A stretch of DNA of 64,000 nucleotides from Shewanella ulleungensis. Lineage in GTDB: Bacteria > Pseudomonadota > Gammaproteobacteria > Enterobacterales > Shewanellaceae. The notes below the pieces were generated by a model. That model did not search any database, was not told the origin of the DNA, and saw only the letters and a list, made by a program, of their open reading frames with translations. Positions 1 to 9,953 of the stretch are shown here, piece by piece; position 1 is the stretch's first letter, and every line of letters starts with the position of its first letter. Both the position numbers and the translations under genes were made by a program. The stretch covers positions 62,001-126,000 of the forward strand of contig NZ_BMQW01000004.1 of NCBI RefSeq assembly GCF_014648315.1. Direction: 5' to 3'.

Positions 1-218
1 AAGGCAGTATTAACTTAGCGCCAAAGGGGGAACAAGGCCATGGATACGATCCGGTATTTGTTCCACAGGGTTTTGATTGCAGTGCAGCTGAACTCACGAG
101 TGAGCAAAAAAATGCCCACAGCCATCGCGGTAAAGCGCTTGAGCTGTTAATTAATGCCATGAGAGCACAGGGTGTTATTCAAACACAAAATCCACAAACA
201 GTAGATGGCGGCCAATAA
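1..218 (+). CDS. rdgB: RdgB/HAM1 family non-canonical purine NTP pyrophosphatase, C-terminal part
   Basis: The window opens inside this gene; the reading frame begins at base 3 and stops with TAA at 216-218, giving about 71 residues. The family hydrolyses dITP, XTP and similar deaminated purine nucleotides, keeping them out of DNA. The visible part has the family's GYDPVF segment, then the SHRGKAL motif close to the C-terminus, both typical of RdgB. The tail after SHRGKAL is somewhat longer than in E. coli. The stop codon directly abuts the ATG of hemW (TAAATG), so the two are almost certainly co-transcribed and translationally coupled, as in E. coli. Confidence 0.93.
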   Translation, partial: GSINLAPKGEQGHGYDPVFVPQGFDCSAAELTSEQKNAHSHRGKALELLINAMRAQGVIQTQNPQTVDGGQ

Positions 219-1358
219 ATGACCTTGCAACTGCCACCGTTAAGTTTGTATGTGCATATTCCATGGTGCGTACAGAAATGTCCTTATTGTGACTTTAATT
301 CCCATGGCCAAAATGGCGAGCTACCACAACAAGAATATGTTGATGCATTGTTAGCCGATCTACAGGCAGATCTAGGTTATGTACAAGGCCGTAAAATACA
401 TACTATTTTTATCGGTGGTGGTACACCTTCCTTGTTTGATGCCAGCCAAATTCAGCGTTTTCTTGAGGGAGCTAATACATTAATTCCATTTGAAGATGAC
501 ATTGAAATCACCATGGAAGCAAACCCAGGCACACTTGAACATGATGACTTTAGCGCTTATAGAGCCGCTGGCGTTACAAGGTTATCTATTGGAGTACAAA
601 GTTTTTCTAAAGAAAAACTTAATTTACTTGGTCGTATCCATAACGAAGATGAAGCTAAGGTGGCGGCGCAAAAAGCCAAACAGGCTGACTACTTAAGTTT
701 TAATCTCGACTTAATGCATGGCTTACCCAACCAAAGTTTTGCTGAAGCCATGCACGATATCGATACCGCGACAGCTTTAGCACCACCGCATCTATCCTGG
801 TATCAACTCACTATTGAACCAAACACTTTGTTCCATTCAAAACCGCCACAACTTCCAGACGATGAAAACTTGTGGCAAATATATGAGCAAGGACAAAAAA
901 AACTCGCCGCCTTAGGTTACGAACAATATGAAATTTCTGCTTATGCGAAACCTGGATATCAATGCCGACATAATTTGAATTATTGGCAATTTGGCGATTA
1001 CTTAGGCGTAGGCTGTGGCGCACACGGTAAAATCACTTTACCTGAGCAAAACCGAATTATAAGAACGGTTAAAATTAAGCATCCTAAAGGCTATCTTGCC
1101 GCAAGCAATTACACGTTTGAAACTTCTGATGTGATTGAAGAAGATCGTCCCTTAGAGTATTTGATGAATCGTTTAAGGCTAATGACTCCCATTGCTAAAA
1201 CAGAATTTGAGCAACGTACAGGGCAATCTGCAGAAATCGTTAAGCTTGGTATGAAAAAGTCGATAGACAGAGGCTTGCTCACTGAAACGGACACTCACTG
1301 GCAACTTACGCCAAAGGGCCACATGTTTGTTAATGACCTGCTGTCGCAATTTATTTAG
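219..1358 (+). CDS. hemW: HemW, radical SAM heme chaperone
   Basis: This 379-residue protein belongs to the HemN/HemW branch of radical SAM proteins. The CxxxCxxC cluster motif is at Cys17, Cys21 and Cys24 (CVQKCPYC), followed by the glycine-rich GGGTPS motif of the SAM site. The length and the short N-terminus fit HemW, which binds heme and delivers it to acceptor proteins, rather than the longer oxygen-independent coproporphyrinogen oxidase HemN. Older annotations call this family coproporphyrinogen III oxidase. It starts immediately after the rdgB stop. A weak terminator-like hairpin follows at 1388-1415. Confidence 0.93.
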   Translation: MTLQLPPLSLYVHIPWCVQKCPYCDFNSHGQNGELPQQEYVDALLADLQADLGYVQGRKIHTIFIGGGTPSLFDASQIQRFLEGANTLIPFEDDIEITMEANPGTLEHDDFSAYRAAGVTRLSIGVQSFSKEKLNLLGRIHNEDEAKVAAQKAKQADYLSFNLDLMHGLPNQSFAEAMHDIDTATALAPPHLSWYQLTIEPNTLFHSKPPQLPDDENLWQIYEQGQKKLAALGYEQYEISAYAKPGYQCRHNLNYWQFGDYLGVGCGAHGKITLPEQNRIIRTVKIKHPKGYLAASNYTFETSDVIEEDRPLEYLMNRLRLMTPIAKTEFEQRTGQSAEIVKLGMKKSIDRGLLTETDTHWQLTPKGHMFVNDLLSQFI

Positions 1359-1387
1359 CCCGTCTTTACTCATAATACCTTAAACAA

Positions 1388-1415
1388 TGTGCCCTTTAGC
1401 AATCGCTTGGGCACA
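1388..1415 (+). terminator. Possible terminator after hemW
   Basis: A 7-bp stem TGTGCCC/GGGCACA closes a 14-base loop about 30 bases after the hemW stop. The T-rich stretch begins only about ten bases downstream, so it may be a weak terminator. Confidence 0.45.
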
Positions 1416-1553
1416 TATCTTCTACCCATCTTTTTTGTATATCTCGCTAATTGCAGATAACAAAATACACACTTTCTAACATTTCAGTTAACACATTCAG
1501 TGAAAGCTTGATTAGGATATCACCCTATAATTGGGTACTTTAGGAAGATATCG

Positions 1554-3407
1554 ATGTCCATCAAAACAAAAACCACTATCATTGCTGTGGCACTTTCAAG
1601 CTTATTCAGCTCTGCAACAATTGCACACTCGCACACCACTGCCTCATTAGATCAACAAGAAACTCAGGCAGTTGTTATGAATAGCGAGTCAGAAAAAGCC
1701 AACGCATTGTTTGAAGACATCTTCATGGAAAATGTCATGTCCAGCCCAGTCAATCAAACCTACCTGGGCATTAAAAAAGACTATGATAAATGGAATGATT
1801 TATCAGAAGCTGCAGCTGATGCAGACCTCGAACGCGCCAAAAAGCAACTTGCGCAATTAAATGCATTGGATGTAAAACAACTCGATGAGCAAACATCACT
1901 GAGTTTTGAGTTATTACATGCACGCCTAGAACAAGCTATTGCCGATGATAAATGGCGTTACCACACCTACCCTATGAACCAGATGTATGGTGTGCATTCA
2001 ATGGTTGCAGCTATTCTTATCAATCAACATCAAATTACTGATGAAAGCGATGCTAAGGCTTATATTAGCCGTCTGAATGCTACTGAAACCTTGTTAGCTC
2101 AGCTAGAAACTGCATTAGAACTGCGTGCACAAAAACAGATTATAGCGCCTAAGTTTGTGTTTGCTTATGTGATGGCAGACAGTAAAAATATTATATCGGG
2201 TGTCCCGTTTACCGACACAGGCAAAGACAATGCACTTTGGGCTGATGCCAACCGTAAAATAGCTAAGCTCAATATCAGCGACGACAAAAAACAAGCCTTG
2301 TTAGCAGAAGTGAAACAAGCTTTGCTCACCAAAGTTAAACCCGCTTACGAGCAACTTATCAGTTACACCAAAACCTTAGAGGCGCGCGCTGATGATCGCG
2401 ATGGCGCCTGGAAGTTGCCTAACGGTGAAGCGTTTTTTAATAATGCCCTTGCCCGCACTACCACGACCAACATGACAGCAAATGAGATCCACGATCTTGG
2501 ATTGTCTGAAGTAAAGCGTATTCATGATGAAATGCGAGTCATTATGAAAAAAGTAAATTACTCAGGTACCTTGCCTGAATTCTTCACATTTATGCGTGAT
2601 GATAAGCAGTTTTACTATCCGGACACCAAAGCAGGTCAGCAAGCTTATTTAACGGAAGCAAAAGCGTTAATCGATAACATGGAGTCTCGTTTAGACGAAG
2701 TATTCAAAGTTAAACCTAAAGCAGCTTTACTGGTTAAACAAGTTGAATCATTCCGCGAAAAGTCTGCTGGTAAAGCATTTTATGATCAACCCGCTCCAGA
2801 TGGTTCACGCCCGGGCACCTATTACGCCAACTTATATAAAATGGCTGCCATGCCTAAGTACCAAATGGAAGCATTGGCATATCATGAGGGCATTCCTGGT
2901 CATCACATGCAAATAGCTAAAGCTCAAGAATTGCAAGGTATCCCTAAATTTCGGAAATTTAACGGATACACTGCCTATGTTGAAGGTTGGGGATTGTATT
3001 CGGAGTATTTCCCTAAAGAAATGGGCCTATATGCTGATCCGTATTCGGACTTCGGCCGATTATCAATGGAGTTATGGCGCGCCTGTCGTTTAGTCGTTGA
3101 TACTGGTATTCACACTAAAAAATGGACCCGAGAACAAGCGATTGCTTACTACGTTGAAAACACGCCAAATGCCGAGTCTGATGCGATTAAAATGGTAGAG
3201 CGTCATATTGTGATGCCATCTCAAGCGACCGCATACAAAGTGGGAATGCTGAAAATTTTGTCACTTCGTGAACAGGCGAAAACACAGCTTGGTGATAAAT
3301 TCGATATTCGTGAATTTCATAATGTGGTGCTAAGAAATGGTCCGTTGCCATTAGATGTACTCGAAGAGCAAGTCAACAAATGGGTTAAGCAAGTAAAAGC
3401 GGTATAA
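1554..3407 (+). CDS. DUF885 family exported putative metallopeptidase
   Basis: This 617-residue protein starts with a typical signal peptide (Lys-rich start, hydrophobic stretch, likely cleavage near residues 24-26, ATIAHS), so it is probably periplasmic or surface-associated. The body matches the DUF885 family. The sequence HEGIPGHH at residues 444-451 is an HExxxGHH-type variant of the zinc-peptidase motif, and a conserved YVEGWGLY segment follows. A GGAAGATATCG sequence gives the ribosome binding site. The family is generally thought to be metallopeptidase-like, but no substrate can be inferred here. It stands alone, between hemW and a reverse LysR gene. Confidence 0.85.
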   Translation: MSIKTKTTIIAVALSSLFSSATIAHSHTTASLDQQETQAVVMNSESEKANALFEDIFMENVMSSPVNQTYLGIKKDYDKWNDLSEAAADADLERAKKQLAQLNALDVKQLDEQTSLSFELLHARLEQAIADDKWRYHTYPMNQMYGVHSMVAAILINQHQITDESDAKAYISRLNATETLLAQLETALELRAQKQIIAPKFVFAYVMADSKNIISGVPFTDTGKDNALWADANRKIAKLNISDDKKQALLAEVKQALLTKVKPAYEQLISYTKTLEARADDRDGAWKLPNGEAFFNNALARTTTTNMTANEIHDLGLSEVKRIHDEMRVIMKKVNYSGTLPEFFTFMRDDKQFYYPDTKAGQQAYLTEAKALIDNMESRLDEVFKVKPKAALLVKQVESFREKSAGKAFYDQPAPDGSRPGTYYANLYKMAAMPKYQMEALAYHEGIPGHHMQIAKAQELQGIPKFRKFNGYTAYVEGWGLYSEYFPKEMGLYADPYSDFGRLSMELWRACRLVVDTGIHTKKWTREQAIAYYVENTPNAESDAIKMVERHIVMPSQATAYKVGMLKILSLREQAKTQLGDKFDIREFHNVVLRNGPLPLDVLEEQVNKWVKQVKAV

Positions 3408-3454
3408 ATCAGGCTTGGGAAGTAAACCACTCTCATATAAATTTTCATAACAAA

Positions 3455-3485
3455 AATGCAGTAACCTAGGTTGCTGCATTTTTTA
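3455..3485 (+). terminator. Terminator after the DUF885 gene
   Basis: A near-perfect palindrome centred on CCTAGG, with AATGCAG/CTGCATT arms, is followed by TTTTTATT. It lies about 50 bases after the DUF885 stop. Confidence 0.8.
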
Positions 3486-3518
3486 TTGAATTGAATACGA
3501 AATTAACACAAAAAAATA

Positions 3519-3540
3519 ACCCCAGATCAATGTCTGGGGT
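3519..3540 (-). terminator. Reverse-strand hairpin with U-tract
   Basis: A perfect 8-bp stem ACCCCAGA/TCTGGGGT surrounds a 6-base loop. On the reverse strand it is followed by TATTTTTTT, as expected for an intrinsic terminator. It could be a second stop for transcripts from the LysR gene, whose own terminator is about 300 bases earlier. I see nothing else in 3541-3833. Confidence 0.6.
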
Positions 3541-3833
3541 AACCAAATAACTAGGATGATGGTTTGAAAGCCGACATAGTTTTAGTTTGAAAAAACAATT
3601 GTCAGCACTGATTCAAAATTCGCTTAGTTGCAGATTCGGGCCTCAACTGAAAAGGGGTCATTTCTCAGAAAACGCATATTCAAATCATTCTGAATCAACT
3701 GCCTTCTATTGTATTTAAATAAGAACAGAGTGCAATAACAAACGCATTGATATTCAGTAAGTCATTGATTAATCATCCGCTAAATAATTAAACAATGAAA
3801 AACCTAAACAATTGATAAATATGAGTTAAAAAT

Positions 3834-3865
3834 AAAGCCGCAAGGTGAGTTGCGGCTTTGTTTTA
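3834..3865 (-). terminator. Terminator after the LysR gene
   Basis: A 10-bp perfect stem AAAGCCGCAA/TTGCGGCTTT with a 6-base loop lies just beyond the LysR stop. T-rich sequence on both sides means it could work in both directions. Confidence 0.8.
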
Positions 3866-3888
3866 TTAAGTGAACAATGTTTCCATTT

Positions 3889-4830
3889 TTACTTACGAAG
3901 TTTGTATAAATGATCGAATTTCGCGTCCCAATATGGTGGGCTGCTGATGTGGGTTTTAATGAAATCAATAAATGCACTGACTTTAGGCGCTAAATGCTTA
4001 CGGCGTGGATAAACCGCCTGTAATGGTAAATTATGCGTTAACTGCCAATCCGGTAGTAATGGTACTAAAGTGCCTTGAGCAATTTCATCTTCCATTAAGT
4101 AACTGGCAAGATACACAATACCTAGACCACTTACTGCAGCAGATTTAAGTGCTGGTGCATTATCAACACGGAAGTTACCCGAAACACCGATTTCGCAGTA
4201 ATCTTCACCCTTTTTAAATTGCCACATGCTGTGTTCATGCCACTCGCCTTGATACACCAAACAATTGTGTTCAACTAACTGCTCAGGACGGCTGATATTT
4301 CCATGTTGGGCAATATAACCTGGTGATGCAACTAGCAAAAACTGACATTTCATTAAAGGTCTTGCAACCATACCTAACGGTAGTTGCTCAGACATAGTTA
4401 ACAATAAATCTAACCCTTCACTGACAACGTCCACTTTATGGTCAAGTAGGCTTACTTGTAACTCAAGCTCTGGGTGACGAGCCATAAAGTCTGGTAATGC
4501 AGGAATGATATGCATGGTACCAAATGATTGTGAAATACCTACTTTCAACACACCACGGGTCGCGTCATTTAAGTTATGCACACTTGCAACGGCTTGCTCT
4601 GCATCGCGTAACAGTTCTTCACCTTGAAGGTACAATAAATTACCGGCTTCGGTCAGGCTTAAGCTACGAGTAGTACGTTGAATAAGCTGTACGCCAAGTT
4701 TGTGTTCAAGATCTGCGACTTGGGTACTGACTTTAGATTTAGAAATGCCAAGACGTCTGGCTGCAGCACTAAAACTTCCTGCTCGTGCAACGTGAGTAAA
4801 AATTGCGATAGGTTCTAACAGTTCTAACAT
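3889..4830 (-). CDS. LysR family transcriptional regulator
   Basis: This 313-residue protein has the LysR layout. An N-terminal winged helix-turn-helix covers about residues 5-65, with the characteristic GSFSAAARRLGISKSKVSTQV recognition region (FSAAARRLGISKSKVS). A periplasmic-binding-protein-like effector domain follows from about residue 90. The reverse-strand sequence AAGGCG before the ATG is a reasonable ribosome binding site. LysR regulators often control a divergent neighbour, but the next gene on that side (yggN) is on the same strand and over 400 bases away, so no target is suggested. Confidence 0.9.
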   Translation of the reverse strand: MLELLEPIAIFTHVARAGSFSAAARRLGISKSKVSTQVADLEHKLGVQLIQRTTRSLSLTEAGNLLYLQGEELLRDAEQAVASVHNLNDATRGVLKVGISQSFGTMHIIPALPDFMARHPELELQVSLLDHKVDVVSEGLDLLLTMSEQLPLGMVARPLMKCQFLLVASPGYIAQHGNISRPEQLVEHNCLVYQGEWHEHSMWQFKKGEDYCEIGVSGNFRVDNAPALKSAAVSGLGIVYLASYLMEDEIAQGTLVPLLPDWQLTHNLPLQAVYPRRKHLAPKVSAFIDFIKTHISSPPYWDAKFDHLYKLRK

Positions 4831-5180
4831 GGAAGTCGCCTTAAACTGGTTACGACATTAATAAAATTCAGGTGCTTGTTGAATCCCAATATACGCAAGT
4901 CAATTGCTATCATTGAGTTAAACATTCACATCAACTCAGTCATATTTATCGAATTAGATTAAAAATAAACGGAAGTACAAGTAAAAGCTGTAATCCGACA
5001 CTCATTTTTGTCATCGTTAAACATAACCGCATCTAAAGTAGAGTATATTTTTCTTATAATTTGAGAGAGTATAACAAAAAAACACTATATGGCTCTATAT
5101 TTATAATTGACAATTTTTTTATCAGAACAAAGAAATTAAGCTATGGCAGGCAGATGGAAGGTTTAGGCGCATAAAAAAAG
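4831..5180. other. Intergenic stretch without recognised features
   Basis: This AT-rich gap between the LysR promoter side and the yggN terminator shows no gene, RNA or clear repeat. It presumably holds the LysR promoter, but I could not pick out a convincing -35/-10 pair. Confidence 0.4.
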
Positions 5181-5209
5181 CCCCTGTGTCTTGAAAAAGA
5201 GCACAGGGG
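5172..5209 (-). terminator. Terminator after yggN
   Basis: On the reverse strand an 8-bp stem CCCCTGTG/CACAGGGG with a 13-base loop is followed by CTTTTTTTA. It lies about 50 bases after the yggN stop. Confidence 0.85.
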
Positions 5210-5257
5210 AAGTCAGGTGTCATATTAGGGAGACGGGTTGACTAAAATAGAACCTTT

Positions 5258-6070
5258 TTACTTGGCGGTCTCACCAAGCTTAGCTAACGTGTATGGCGCA
5301 AGTTCAGGGATAGCTTCCCGAGCTTGGCTTTCGAGCACTAATAACGTTGCAAAATTGTCACATACTGTTGTTGCTCGCGCCTCAAGCCCTTGAGATTGTG
5401 ATTCAAGTTGCTTCTCTATATCGGTGCCTACATTGTCCATTTTTTGCGAAAATGCATTCATTTTCTCTTCAAAGGTCCCGCCTTCTGACGACATAATTTG
5501 ACTGCCTAGGGTCATCATTAACGATCCCATTGAACTTGTTACCATTTGTTCAATCTCTTGCTCAAACTCTTTATTAAAGGTTTTCTCTATTGATGTTTCA
5601 GTTGAACCAAGATAAAACTTATCACCTTGTTGATATGCCATAGTATCGACACGCTTTTGAATACCGACCATTAACTTGTCGATATGCATACTTGCAGCGT
5701 CACCAAAAACAGGTGTCAGTGCCATATTGACGGCTTGAGTAGCAATGGATACCACATCACCCACTAAATCAATGACATCGGGCACCTGACGCGATAACTC
5801 TTCTGAATACTGGGTTAATAGTTTTTGCTGCTTATCATCTAAAGTCACTTTTTTGCCATCAACATACAGTTGGCCTAACTCAACACGGTACTTTTCATTA
5901 CCATTATCACTCACCTGTAAAGTAGTCGGTTCCACGGTGACATCGTAGTTTAACGTGACATTACACTTTTCATCATTAAGTGACATTTTAGCCATAGCGG
6001 GTGTCCATGCACCTGCAGTAAACAACAAACTACTTAACGCTAAACCACAAATTAACTTTTGTTTGGTCAT
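5258..6070 (-). CDS. yggN: YggN-like DUF2884 family periplasmic protein
   Basis: The start chosen is the internal ATG (MTKQKLICG), giving 270 residues. It is preceded on the reverse strand by AAAAAGG at good spacing and begins a clear signal peptide cleaved near AMA-KMS. The longer frame to 6151 would add 27 residues with no signal-peptide logic. The mature protein is polar with several Met/Gln-rich helices and two cysteines. E. coli yggN, of unknown function, sits beside yggL and trmB, and the same order is kept here except that glsB is inserted. Family assignment is by sequence character and position; function is unknown. Confidence 0.8.
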   Translation of the reverse strand: MTKQKLICGLALSSLLFTAGAWTPAMAKMSLNDEKCNVTLNYDVTVEPTTLQVSDNGNEKYRVELGQLYVDGKKVTLDDKQQKLLTQYSEELSRQVPDVIDLVGDVVSIATQAVNMALTPVFGDAASMHIDKLMVGIQKRVDTMAYQQGDKFYLGSTETSIEKTFNKEFEQEIEQMVTSSMGSLMMTLGSQIMSSEGGTFEEKMNAFSQKMDNVGTDIEKQLESQSQGLEARATTVCDNFATLLVLESQAREAIPELAPYTLAKLGETAK

Positions 6071-6225
6071 GATAAAAACCTTTTTGTATAAGAATATGAG
6101 TAATTGTTTAGATATGTTGATTACTAAGCACAAGTTGTGCCAATAACGCAACCCATTGATTAATATGAGATAAAATAATTTAGATGTATTCAGGTAGGAG
6201 GTAAAACATTCAATGACAGCAGTGT

Positions 6226-6264
6226 ATTCGCAAAATAAACCAAAAAGTAGTCTATTTTGCGAAT
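6226..6264. repeat. 12-bp perfect inverted repeat between glsB and yggN
   Basis: ATTCGCAAAATA (6226-6237) and TATTTTGCGAAT (6253-6264) are exact reverse complements separated by 15 bases. Neither strand has a U-tract after it, so it does not look like an ordinary terminator. It lies in the 224-base gap upstream of yggN, so an operator or an mRNA-stabilising hairpin are possible. Confidence 0.6.
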
Positions 6265-6294
6265 CTCAATAATAATTAATTTAGCGATATTCTG

Positions 6295-7209
6295 TTAGAA
6301 AATAGAACGACCCAGTTGTTGGCTAATATGTTCAAGCATTGCCGTACCAGCAAGAGAGTTACCATTCATATCCAGTTCGGGAGACCAAACGCAAATAGAC
6401 ATATCACCCGGTATTACAGCAATAATACCGCCACCGACACCACTTTTACCTGGCATACCAACACGATAAGCAAACTCCCCTGCGCCATCATATAAACCCG
6501 ATGTAGCTAATAATGCATTAAGCTGTCGAGTTTGCACTGGTGACACCAAACTATCACCGTTTAATGTTTTACCTCGATTAGCTAAATAAAACATCGCCCT
6601 AGATAAATCCGCGCAATTCATTTTTAATGAACAATAATGGAAATAGCTTTTAAGAACTGTATCAACATCACCATCAAAATTACCAAATGATTTCATTAAA
6701 TACGCTATAGAGGCATTTCGGGCACTGAACTGATATTCAGAGTCAGCTACGACTTTATCGTAGGCTACAATCGGATTTTGGCTTAACTGTCTTACCACCT
6801 CTAACATACGATGCTTGGGGGCACCTAAACGCGCTTGCAGTAAATCGGCTATGATCAAAGCACCAGCATTAATAAATGGATTTCGCGGTTTACCACGTTC
6901 TAACTCTACCTGCACTAAAGAGTTAAATGAATGCCCTGACGGCTCTTTACCTACACGGTTCCAGATTTCATCTTCGGTGTATAAATTTAATGCTAGCGTG
7001 AGGCTAAATACTTTAGAAATACTTTGAATTGAGAATGGTTCGAGGTAATCACCAGCACCGATGGTAGTACCATCAATCGTAGTAATGGCTATACCAATTT
7101 TATTGGGGTCAACATTGGCAAGGGCAGGAATATAACCTGCCACTTTACCTTTACCCAATAGCGGTCTGACTTTGTCTACCGCTTCTTGAAGTAATAATTG
7201 CTCAGGCAA
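6295..7209 (-). CDS. glsB: Glutaminase (glutamine to glutamate and ammonia)
   Basis: The 304-residue protein aligns from end to end with bacterial glutaminases of the serine-dependent, beta-lactamase-fold type. The catalytic Ser-x-x-Lys is at Ser63-Lys66 (SIQSISK), and the conserved NPFINAGA and GKSGVGGG motifs follow. The start is TTG: the frame reads TTG CCT GAG, seven bases after the yggL stop, with GGGGA upstream, and the N-terminus aligns with E. coli GlsB from there. It probably forms one operon with trmB and yggL. In E. coli the asparaginase gene ansB is found near the matching position, so an amidase occupies the locus in both. Confidence 0.93.
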   Translation of the reverse strand: MPEQLLLQEAVDKVRPLLGKGKVAGYIPALANVDPNKIGIAITTIDGTTIGAGDYLEPFSIQSISKVFSLTLALNLYTEDEIWNRVGKEPSGHSFNSLVQVELERGKPRNPFINAGALIIADLLQARLGAPKHRMLEVVRQLSQNPIVAYDKVVADSEYQFSARNASIAYLMKSFGNFDGDVDTVLKSYFHYCSLKMNCADLSRAMFYLANRGKTLNGDSLVSPVQTRQLNALLATSGLYDGAGEFAYRVGMPGKSGVGGGIIAVIPGDMSICVWSPELDMNGNSLAGTAMLEHISQQLGRSIF

Positions 7210-7215
7210 TTTAGT

Positions 7216-7542
7216 CTATCCCCACCAAATATCGTATAAGTCGCTGACTTCGATACCTGATACTGGCTTACTTTGCCAAAATGCTTTTGCAGCGGCAACG
7301 TCTTCAGCAGTACATTTACCAATGGCTTGAGTGGCAATAATACCTTCCCACTCTTTATGACCACCACCGTGGAAACCTAATTGGCGAGGTTCTATTACTT
7401 CATTGATGAACTGATCAACTAGGGCATCAATGTCAGCTTCAGATACTGACTCATCAAATACCCAGTTAATATCAAACCCGAACTCTTGAAATTCATCGAC
7501 TCGTAATTTTTTACGTAAACGACGGCTACGATTTTGCGCCAT
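7216..7542 (-). CDS. yggL: YggL family (DUF469) ribosome-associated protein
   Basis: This 108-residue protein has the basic N-terminus (MAQNRSRRLRKKLRVDEFQE) and acidic middle of the YggL/DUF469 family. Members have been reported to bind the 50S subunit. It lies 23 bases after trmB and only 6 bases before glsB, so the three are likely one transcript. A GGAGAG ribosome binding site precedes the ATG. Confidence 0.9.
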   Translation of the reverse strand: MAQNRSRRLRKKLRVDEFQEFGFDINWVFDESVSEADIDALVDQFINEVIEPRQLGFHGGGHKEWEGIIATQAIGKCTAEDVAAAKAFWQSKPVSGIEVSDLYDIWWG

Positions 7543-7565
7543 GATGTACTCTCCTGTTACTTAAA

Positions 7566-8282
7566 TTAAGCGGTACGCTCAAACATGATATCCCAAACGC
7601 CATGACCTAAACGGTGACCGCGCGCTTCAAACTTAGTTAACGGACGATGATCAGGACGTTCAACCACTGTACCAGTAGTCGATTGGTTTTTATAACCTTC
7701 AGCGGCATTCATTACTTCTAGCATATGCTCACTATAATTTTCCCAGTCTGTCGCCATGTGAAATACGCCACCGATTTTAAGCTTACGACGAACTAGCTGA
7801 ACAAATTCAGATTGTACAATACGACGTTTATGATGACGTTTTTTATGCCAAGGGTCTGGAAAGAATAGCTGTAAACGCGCTAATGAACCGTCTGCAATAC
7901 TGTGTTCTAACACTTCCATCGCATCATGATGATACACTCGAAGGTTGGTCACTTTAGCTTCACCTGCATCAGCTAAACAAGCACCTATACCAGGTTTATG
8001 CACTTCAATACCGATAAAGTTTTGCTCAGGCGCTGCACTGGCCATTTGCACTAATGACGCCCCCATACCAAAACCAATTTCAAGGACGGTATCGGCTTCG
8101 CGACCAAACACGTTTATTAAGTCAAGTGGTTGTGGCGTGTAATCTAACCCCATTGCAGGCCAATGTGCCTCAATTGCTTGAGATTGTCCTTTGGTTAAAC
8201 GGCCTTCGCGTAAAACAAAACTTCTGATTTTACGAATATACTTACCGTCTTCGTTAAACTCAGCTGTGGTAACGTCGCTCAT
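7566..8282 (-). CDS. trmB: tRNA (guanine-N7)-methyltransferase
   Basis: TrmB methylates G46 in the variable loop of tRNAs using S-adenosylmethionine. I place the start at the internal ATG (MSDVTTAEF), because GAGG lies 5 bases upstream and the 238-residue product matches the E. coli length of 239. The upstream ATG at 8339 would add 19 residues without a good ribosome binding site. Family signatures visible are the SAM-binding [10 protein letters not shown], the [14 protein letters not shown] segment and the C-terminal [12 protein letters not shown]. It heads the trmB-yggL-glsB group and is divergent from mutY, sharing a 243-base promoter region. Confidence 0.95.
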   Translation of the reverse strand: MSDVTTAEFNEDGKYIRKIRSFVLREGRLTKGQSQAIEAHWPAMGLDYTPQPLDLINVFGREADTVLEIGFGMGASLVQMASAAPEQNFIGIEVHKPGIGACLADAGEAKVTNLRVYHHDAMEVLEHSIADGSLARLQLFFPDPWHKKRHHKRRIVQSEFVQLVRRKLKIGGVFHMATDWENYSEHMLEVMNAAEGYKNQSTTGTVVERPDHRPLTKFEARGHRLGHGVWDIMFERTA

Positions 8283-8525
8283 TATTGCCTCATTGCTTAC
8301 AGACTTAACATTAATATGAAGTGAGCAGACTTTATCCACCGCTATTTACATCAACATTACGTCATTGCTATTTGTTTTAGATCAATTTAAACATTCAGTG
8401 GCGCATTATACCTAAAGTCGCAGCACATGTTTACGCTAAATTATCATCGAGATTTTCATCATGCGATAATCACGAAAATCAGACAGCCTCTTGTGTAATA
8501 AAATCGCTATGGATACACTGCGACC

Positions 8526-9599
8526 ATGAAAAAAGTGACCCCATTTGCTGAGCGTATAATCGCTTGGTACGACCTTCATGGTCGCAAAACATTACCGTGG
8601 CAGATTAACAAAACACCCTATCGAGTTTGGGTGTCTGAAATTATGCTGCAACAAACCCAAGTAGCTACAGTTATCCCCTATTATGAAAAGTTTATGGCAA
8701 GGTTTCCAACAGTTATCGACCTTGCTAATGCTCATCAAGATGAAGTTCTTCATCTATGGACAGGTCTAGGCTATTACGCCAGGGCACGTAACCTACATAA
8801 AGCAGCTCAGCATATTCGTGACACTTTTGACGGAGTGTTTCCAACTCACTTTGATGATGTTGTTGCATTATCTGGTATCGGCAAGTCAACCGCTGGAGCT
8901 GTACTGTCGTTATCTCTAGGGCAACATCATCCTATATTAGACGGTAATGTAAAACGCGTATTAGCAAGACACGGTGCAATTGATGGTTGGCCAGGAGTCA
9001 AAACCGTAGAGCAAAAATTGTGGCAATTAACTGAAACACTCACGCCAAAAGCTGGAGTGGAGAAATTTAATCAAGCCATGATGGATATTGGCTCTAGTGT
9101 ATGTACTCGCAGTAAACCATTATGTGCTCAATGCCCAGTAGCAGTTGATTGCATGGCGCAACTACAGGGAAATCAAAGTCTATATCCGGGAAAAAAGCCT
9201 AAAAAAATCACCCCAGAAAAATCTGCATTTATGTTGGTTATGGTAGATAAAAGCCAAAATACAACTAAAGTTCAGTTAATCCAACGACCTCCTGCGGGTA
9301 TTTGGGGAGGCTTATGGTGTTTTCCACAATTTGAGACTCAAGCAGAATTAACTGATTATTTAAATATTCATAACTTAGTGATGTCAGAACAAGGCCTTGC
9401 AGGGTTTAGGCATACCTTTAGTCACTTTCATCTGGATATACAGCCTGTATTAGTCGAATTAACCTCTCAGTCGGCAACCAGCATAATGGAACAAAACAGC
9501 GCTCTCTGGTATAACATAGAACAACCTGCGAAAGTCGGGTTAGCGGCAGCCACAGAACGTATTTTGTCTAATTTAGCCGTACTTTTCGCGACACATTAG
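8526..9599 (+). CDS. mutY: A/G-specific adenine glycosylase
   Basis: MutY removes adenine mispaired with 8-oxoguanine. The 357-residue protein has the helix-hairpin-helix segment ([14 protein letters not shown]), catalytic Glu38 in SEIMLQQTQ and catalytic Asp139 in [10 protein letters not shown]. The [4Fe-4S] ligands are Cys193, Cys200, Cys203 and Cys209 (Cx6Cx2Cx5C). The C-terminal third is the NUDIX-like 8-oxoG recognition domain. yggX follows after 33 bases, the same pairing as in E. coli. The mltC gene that follows yggX in E. coli is not present here. Confidence 0.97.
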   Translation: MKKVTPFAERIIAWYDLHGRKTLPWQINKTPYRVWVSEIMLQQTQVATVIPYYEKFMARFPTVIDLANAHQDEVLHLWTGLGYYARARNLHKAAQHIRDTFDGVFPTHFDDVVALSGIGKSTAGAVLSLSLGQHHPILDGNVKRVLARHGAIDGWPGVKTVEQKLWQLTETLTPKAGVEKFNQAMMDIGSSVCTRSKPLCAQCPVAVDCMAQLQGNQSLYPGKKPKKITPEKSAFMLVMVDKSQNTTKVQLIQRPPAGIWGGLWCFPQFETQAELTDYLNIHNLVMSEQGLAGFRHTFSHFHLDIQPVLVELTSQSATSIMEQNSALWYNIEQPAKVGLAAATERILSNLAVLFATH

Positions 9600-9632
9600 T
9601 TTTAATCGTAAATAAGTTAGTAAGGAATCATC

Positions 9633-9911
9633 ATGGCTCGCACAGTTCAGTGTCTACACCTTAATAAATCTGCCGACGGCTTAGATTTTCAGCTTTATCC
9701 TGGCGAATTGGGTAAGCGCATTTATGACAATATCAGTAAAGAAGCATGGGGCTTGTGGCAAAAAAAGCAAACAATGCTCATTAATGAAAAGAAACTTAAC
9801 ATGATGAATGTTGATGACCGTAAATTTTTAGAAGCGCAAATGCTGAGCTTTTTATTTGAAGGTAAAGATGTAGAAATTGAAGGCTACGTGCCACCAGCTG
9901 AAGACGAATAA
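9633..9911 (+). CDS. yggX: YggX, Fe(2+)-trafficking protein
   Basis: The 92-residue protein matches YggX along its whole length, including [33 protein letters not shown] and FLFEGK. YggX protects iron-sulfur clusters from oxidants and is implicated in iron trafficking, which fits its position behind mutY, an iron-sulfur enzyme. Its start has an AAGGA ribosome binding site. A strong terminator follows. Confidence 0.96.
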   Translation: MARTVQCLHLNKSADGLDFQLYPGELGKRIYDNISKEAWGLWQKKQTMLINEKKLNMMNVDDRKFLEAQMLSFLFEGKDVEIEGYVPPAEDE

Positions 9912-9928
9912 CAGATTAATATAAACTA

Positions 9929-9953
9929 AGCCGCTGATACAGCGGCTTTTTTG
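9929..9953 (+). terminator. Terminator after mutY-yggX
   Basis: A perfect 8-bp stem AGCCGCTG/CAGCGGCT with a 3-base loop is followed by six T residues, directly after yggX. Confidence 0.92.

Noticed and set aside
8372..8385. FNR-like sequence TTGTTTTAGATCAA between trmB and mutY
   Set aside because: One half-site is imperfect and neither neighbour is expected to be under oxygen control; a chance match is likely.
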